Shown here in pieces: positions 55,422 to 64,000 of a DNA stretch of 64,000 nt (the first letter of the stretch is position 1; each line of letters opens with the position of its first letter). The notes below the pieces were generated by a model that was not told the DNA's origin, ran no database searches, and saw nothing but the letters and a program-made list of their open reading frames with translations. The position numbers and the translations under genes are program-made. The DNA is taken from NCBI GenBank assembly GCA_022393335.1, contig JAJEKB010025140.1, forward strand, positions 1 through 64,000. Reading direction: 5' to 3'. The DNA is from Macrotrachela quadricornifera (Eukaryota > Rotifera > Eurotatoria > Philodinida > Philodinidae).

Positions 55422-56504
55422 TTAATTTGTGAAGATTGTTTGAAGCATTGGATAATGTTGAATAATTTCTGAATTAGTTTCATAACCATAATTGATTAGT
55501 GAAGTCAAATTGCTTTTCAATTGTTGCAAAGAATTCGATCCATAAAAGCCATTGTTTACAAGATATGTAGCCCAAGCTTCTGCAGCTAAAAGTGAATTAA
55601 TATTCGAATATGTATTATTAATTCGTTGTTTTAAAGCATAAATTTGATGAATAATTCTTTCAGGTGGAAATGCTAAATTCAAGACAGAACCCGAAATTGA
55701 TTGACTTGCTTTATAAATATTTGGATTACGATTAGGTGGCCAACTCATTGTTACTCTAGAATTAGAATCAGTTGCAATCCAATTATCAAAAAATATAAAT
55801 TGACGGTTGGGTAATGACGGAATATCGTTTGTTTGAATCGATGATGGTACAACTGTTGATCCAGTCACAAAAAATCGAATATCACTGGGTATTTGATTTA
55901 AAATGGAAAGTTGATTGGCCCAAGCACTATTAGTATTAGAAGATATTTGAGATTGAGCATAGTAAGCAGGAATAATACCGATCAATTCTATATTTGTTAC
56001 TTCATCAACAAGAGCATTAATAAGATCTCTTTGTAATATCATTTGTGCAGTTGTACTAGCACCTGGTGTATCATCCCAACACAATATATAATAACGAATT
56101 CCAACCGAAATAAATTGAGTTAATTTTGATTTAATTGATTGTAATGAAGTTTGAACAGTATTAATCCAACGTGGACGTAGACCCATAACAATCGAAATAT
56201 TCGATGCTTTAGAAACGGTATCAGACCAATCAACTATTTTCTGTGCATTCCATAAACTCATTGTAAATGGTTCAGCTTCACTATCATGAGGACAATGAAA
56301 ATAATATTGCATATCTTCATTCATTAAAGAAATCAATTGATCACGTTGTTTTTTCGTAAAAAAATCATATTCACCATTTACTGCATTCGAAGCAGTCCAA
56401 TAAAATCCTTCGATTATACCATCGATAGCGGTTGTCGATGGAATCGGTATTCCAGAAACAGTTGTTAGAAACAAAATCAATAATTTTGATAAAGCAAACA
56501 GCAT
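55422..56504 (-). CDS. secreted GH84-like glycoside hydrolase (O-GlcNAcase / hexosaminidase fold)
   Basis: An intronless 360-residue frame. Residues 1-18 are a signal peptide. GIIEGFYWTAS (29-39) matches the first strand of GH84 (GVIEGFYGRPW in typical members), followed by QRDQLISLMNEDMQYYFHCP, equivalent to the YxYAPKDD strand. ILCWDDTPGAS (140-150) carries the paired Asp144/Asp145 expected of the GH84 substrate-assisted mechanism, normally written FDD. The expected substrate is beta-linked N-acetylglucosamine on glycans outside the cell or in a lysosome-like compartment. Absence of introns in a window of intron-rich genes is odd and suggests retroposition or horizontal acquisition, which is unproven. 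A second start ATG is not needed; the Met at 56504 precedes the signal peptide directly. Confidence 0.75.
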   Translation of the reverse strand: MLFALSKLLILFLTTVSGIPIPSTTAIDGIIEGFYWTASNAVNGEYDFFTKKQRDQLISLMNEDMQYYFHCPHDSEAEPFTMSLWNAQKIVDWSDTVSKASNISIVMGLRPRWINTVQTSLQSIKSKLTQFISVGIRYYILCWDDTPGASTTAQMILQRDLINALVDEVTNIELIGIIPAYYAQSQISSNTNSAWANQLSILNQIPSDIRFFVTGSTVVPSSIQTNDIPSLPNRQFIFFDNWIATDSNSRVTMSWPPNRNPNIYKASQSISGSVLNLAFPPERIIHQIYALKQRINNTYSNINSLLAAEAWATYLVNNGFYGSNSLQQLKSNLTSLINYGYETNSEIIQHYPMLQTIFTN

Positions 56505-59500
56505 GATGAATCAATGAGTATTTGAATAAGCAATGTAATTCTGCTCTCTTCGAAATCATTGTTAATGAAATTAAAAAAAAAAAGAGAATAGATTCAGTTG
56601 ATTAATATGCTTCATTTTCCAGGAAGTAAAAGCATCCTATATACATCATATGGACTAGCTTATTAATCAAGATTTCTTTTAAGTATTCAAAATCCCACAA
56701 AAATTTAAACTCAAATTTTGATACAAAATATAATGTGTTTATGAAAAACATTTACAATTAAAACCAGTGCATTTTGTATAAGAACAGTATCAACTATGGC
56801 CTTATGTATCTTTAAAGAGAAGAAAAAGATAATATCTTATGATCGTCAATATACTCGAAATTTAGCAGAATTTTCTTTCCTACGAAAATTTGTTGAAAAT
56901 TATTCTAATAACTAACATCGGTTATAGAACTTTTAGTGAGTTATATGTAGGAATGACAAGATGCATATGAATTTGATAAAGTGATAAAAGATCGAAAGTA
57001 AGAAACGTCAAGAAAAAAAAAACTCGAAGTGTTAATAATGCATTTTCAGCGCAAATTATTCATGCAATATTGCTTAAACGCTAAAATAAACCTGTATTTA
57101 TATCACTTTCGATACTTATTACTTTCAGGGTATTTTTCTTTCTAATAAATAAAAAACAGGCATTGAAAAAGTACTTCTGAGTAAAAACTGACATGTTTGC
57201 TCAATCCAGGCAAAAATATACATTTTCGATGCTCGATATGCGTCTTTACATAAATCAAATAGATATGAAATTTGATATTTATTATCGAGATAAATAATTA
57301 CAATTTTATGGACAATCAATCTTATATTTTTATTTATTTCTTTATGAAACGATAGCTCGTAGTTAAGCCAAAAGCAAAACTGTCAAACAGATTAACATAG
57401 AAAGAAAAATACCCAAAAGTAATCGTAGAACAGTAAATGCGAAAGAAAAATAATGACGGAACATAAATATGGGAAGAAAAAAAATGGCGAACGAATAAAT
57501 ATCGACAGAAAAGTAACGAAAAATTATTATTGAAAAGAAAAAATACAGAAGGAATAAATACAAGAGGTGAAGATAAACAAATATTGAAATTGCAAAATCT
57601 TTAACGGGCTAAATTTAAAAGAGAAAACTTGTCAGCGCAGCTTCTTTGGAGCTAAAATATAGAATGCACATATCGTCTTGAACTTCATAATACTAATACA
57701 AAATATATAAAATAAATAATTTCTTCAAAGAAACAATTGAGGGTTCCCTATATCTACATTTCGAGTAGCCTTTTTAAAATATTTTTTACTGGTTCTCTAC
57801 TGTTTATTTCTCTCATTGCTATTTGTTCTTTATTGATGTCAGTTTTAATTAGCTTTTTAAATTTATTTTTCTAACAATTGACTTAATGGATAAGTAAATT
57901 AGTGATTGGTATTCTGATGAGAATAAAGAATTTTTGTTTAGAAATGGTCTTTTATAGATGATACACAAATCACTGATCTATACCTTCAATTGCTATGGGA
58001 TCGTATCTCATGATCTTTAGCTTCTCACTCCAGTTCCAAGGTAAAGTCTGTAATCGGAGGAAAAGACAAAATCTCGACTTAGAACTTACACTTATTCTTC
58101 AAAAATTTAGGGCAATTTCACAAAATTGAAAGAACATCTCGATGGAAGAACATATTTCACCAATAGCATAGCCGATAGATAAAGTTACAAAATCACCATA
58201 AAGACACACTCCTTTAAAAGTGTAAAATGTTAATATTACTACAGCAGAAAATCCGCACATAAGTCCTGGATTCATTGAAAGTTTTGTCATCGTGTGGGTG
58301 CACTCAAACATAGACTACTCAAATGACAATTTTAGAAGTTCAATCAATTAAAGGTTTCTTTACAGAGTTGATTCAAATTTGTGATTCACTTGAGCAATTC
58401 GTACAACAATGCGATAACAGTTCGATTACGTTTAGTTTTACTATACTAATGAACGTTTTAAATGAAAATGCCAACCAATTAGATCAGTCATCTATGTACA
58501 CTCAATTATTCAAAAACATTCTACTAGAAATTGAATATAATGAACAATCTATGAAAGATTTGGTAGTCCATTATTTTGAAAAGTATACTGATAATGATAT
58601 TTAATTGAAAGCGCTTCGTAACCTCGAACAAGAATATTATCTCAAATCACCTATGTGATCGTATAGTTCCGAGATTTTCTTGTATATTGACGAGGGAACG
58701 TTTTTAACTGATCCATCCCTTTTGAATTCTGACTGTGTGCACAAAGGTAGGACCTAGTCAGATATGAAAAAGCACAAAAGATTGAATCTCCATAGGTCTT
58801 CTACCCAGAGTTATAGGCATTTTACTGAAACTTTGCCCTATTTCTAATTATCTTCAAGAAATACAGAGAAAATATCTGTGAATACAATGGAATAGTTTTG
58901 GTTAATGCATACTAACGAAATAGTCGAAAGTATTAAAACAAAATGTTTGCTCATTTTTTGACCGATTAACACGACTACCAGGACTTTTGAAACTATGGAG
59001 TAAGAGTTATGGACGAATCTTTCAAAGGTCTAAAACTAAAGTTTATACAATTTTCAGTGCACAAAATAACAGTCTATGGTAGGAGTAAAATTTAATTATC
59101 TGAGATAGATTTTTGACCCTTCTGAATCCAATGGGATGTATAATTCGTTGATTCGAAACTCTGTTTGGTGCATTTTCAAGGCGTAGGAAATCAACGGATC
59201 CCTGAATAGCATGAATATGATCTACATCGACGTGAAATCGGCTGGATTTATCGCATTCACGAGGGAACATATTTAGGGGTTCCTTCGTAAGACTTGTGTG
59301 GAAATGTTTTAGTGAACTGTTTCAAATGGCAAACATTGTCATGAATTGAAATATCTAGAGAATACGACTATTCTAGAATACGTATGAATGGATCTAACAA
59401 CAAGTCATAAGCTGAGCAGAAATAATTTTATTTGTCACAAGAATGTCCTGTTCTAACGATTTACATATCTTAACTACTACCTATTCAAAAAAAAGTGGAC

Positions 59501-59510
59501 TCGAGTATCT
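56505..59510. other. intergenic region with possible relics
   Basis: AT-rich to about 57600, then less AT-rich to 59450. At 58323-58604 the plus strand has a 93-codon frame with a plausible protein mix (GFFTELIQICDSLEQFVQQC; NILLEIEYNEQSMKDLV) and an immediate stop. The opposite strand at 58099-58311 has a 70-codon hydrophobic frame. Neither has splice partners or a recognised family. The stretch 58600-59450 looks like old non-coding repeat DNA. Confidence 0.35.
58323..58604 (+). pseudogene. small unidentified coding-like frame, probably a gene fragment
   Basis: A 93-codon frame from an ATG, acidic and Gln/Asn-rich, with amphipathic helical character over ILMNVLNENANQLDQ and KDLVVHYFEKYTDN. 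Its composition differs from random AT-rich frames by its many Glu, Gln and Asp. It could be the C-terminus of a lost gene or part of an old transposon. No upstream exon is evident. Confidence 0.3.
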
Positions 59511-59932
59511 TTGCAATAACTTAAGAACGCAGAGAGCTAGAAAATTATGATTTCCACCAGTAAACAGAAGGGATATGCTATAAGATGAAATCATTTTGAA
59601 AATGAATCGCTTTTATGAAACAACGAAAAAATATTTAAAAATAACCTGTCTTTGATATAGAACTTTAATAAAAATGACAAAATTTGCTTAAAAATTAAGA
59701 AAAATACGTAAAGTTTATAATCCAAATTATATCTAAATCATACATTTAAAACCAAAACTTCATTAAAATGATTGACCAATTTCATGTTTATTTTATAATG
59801 TTTTGCAGAAATCATAAAGTTTAAAATGAATTCATCTGACACAATATTGAAGAAAAGGACGCCTTAGTATCACCTCTTTCGATTAATGAAAACCGTAGCA
59901 CTCTAGCTCTTTCCGTTCTTGAGTTATTGCAA
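59511..59932 (+). mobile_element. TIR element family, copy 2 (better preserved ends)
   Basis: The left end TTGCAATAACTTAAGAACGC is matched, inverted, by the right end GTTCTTGAGTTATTGCAA, and the match extends through GAGCTAGA / TCTAGCTC. Similarity continues outward: AAGTGGACTCGAGTATC before the left end corresponds to the reverse of GATATTCCACTT-type sequence after the right end (AATATCCGATTCCACTT), so the true element may span about 59485-59970 with terminal repeats of about 55 bp. It aligns with 48148-48575. No transposase is present. Confidence 0.8.
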
Positions 59933-60147
59933 AAATATCCGATTCCACTTTGTTTTAGACTGGCAATAATTTGAATATTATTTAAATATTCTCATAACAG
60001 ATGTCACTATAACACACTTGTACAATGATCTTCTCTTGTCATTCATTAACTAATTCTACCAATAAAATATTTTCTAAACAAGAACAAAGAGACAAAAACC
60101 AACACAAAAATATATATATTTCATTTGTATAGAAGATAAATTCTAAA

Positions 60148-62226
<2,079 letters not shown>

Positions 62227-62317
62227 TAGTACAAGTTTGTTTCTCTATCAATGTATTTTCTTTTTCTTTATCTGTATTCAAAATACGACAAAACAAGAAA
62301 AATATAATTGTCTTTAT

Positions 62318-63979
<1,662 letters not shown>

Positions 63980-64000
63980 CTAAAGAGAAAAGAAAATTAT

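Noticed and set aside
57363..57563. Hydrophobic 66-codon minus-strand frame
   Set aside because: Phe/Leu-rich product of a repeated A-rich motif on the other strand; no start context or partner exons.

Overview
This window is nuclear DNA from a small-genome metazoan, most likely a rotifer and probably a bdelloid. The evidence is very AT-rich DNA, short GT-AG introns (mostly 45-75 bp) in genes whose proteins closely match animal orthologues, A/T-ending codons, and an F-box/LRR-like gene plus a decayed relative of the kind expanded in bdelloids. The taxon is an inference from family resemblance, not a database match. There are no bacterial operons and no CRISPR; I recognised no tRNA or rRNA gene.

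Layout. 1-160: 3' end of an unidentified gene (+). 429-1412: single-pass membrane protein (-). 4.37-5.34 kb: fold-back repeat. 6329-8294: two-exon secreted Cys-rich protein (+). 8626-11042: RUVBL1/pontin (+). 11-16 kb: gene-poor DNA with two decayed coding relics (-). 16267-17052: F-box-like gene, probably truncated (-). 20597-22343 and 23578-26070: two sphingolipid delta-4 desaturase (DEGS) paralogues facing each other tail to tail, with partly different introns; one intron of the first carries a 204-bp hAT-type MITE with terminal repeats and an 8-bp target duplication. 26447-30388: METAP2 (+), head to head with the second DEGS gene. 30.4-35.5 kb: gene-poor. 35575-43093: a TRPA-type ankyrin channel (+). 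43799-45364: a five-finger C2H2 factor matching Glass (-). 45.4-55.4 kb: gene desert with a decayed gene, a palindrome, a fold-back element and one copy of a TIR element. 55422-56504: intronless secreted GH84-like hydrolase (-). 59.5 kb: second copy of the TIR element. 60148-62186: RBBP4/7 (+). 62318 to the window end: TTLL1 (-), missing its 5' end.

The genes are mostly conserved single-copy eukaryotic housekeeping and sensory genes in both orientations, not a co-regulated cluster. Chromatin and tubulin functions recur (RUVBL1, RBBP4, TTLL1), and the sensory pair TRPA/Glass is tail to tail, but shared regulation is not shown.

The most notable material is the mobile and repeat layer (hAT MITE, two fold-back elements, a two-copy TIR family, and a repeat shared by long introns of METAP2 and TRPA), the intron differences between the DEGS paralogues, loss of reactive-cysteine positions in the TRPA channel, and the intronless GH84-like gene. 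I did not find a clearly new multi-gene system. Exon boundaries were set by hand from splice sites, reading phase and remembered family sequences; repeat boundaries are approximate.
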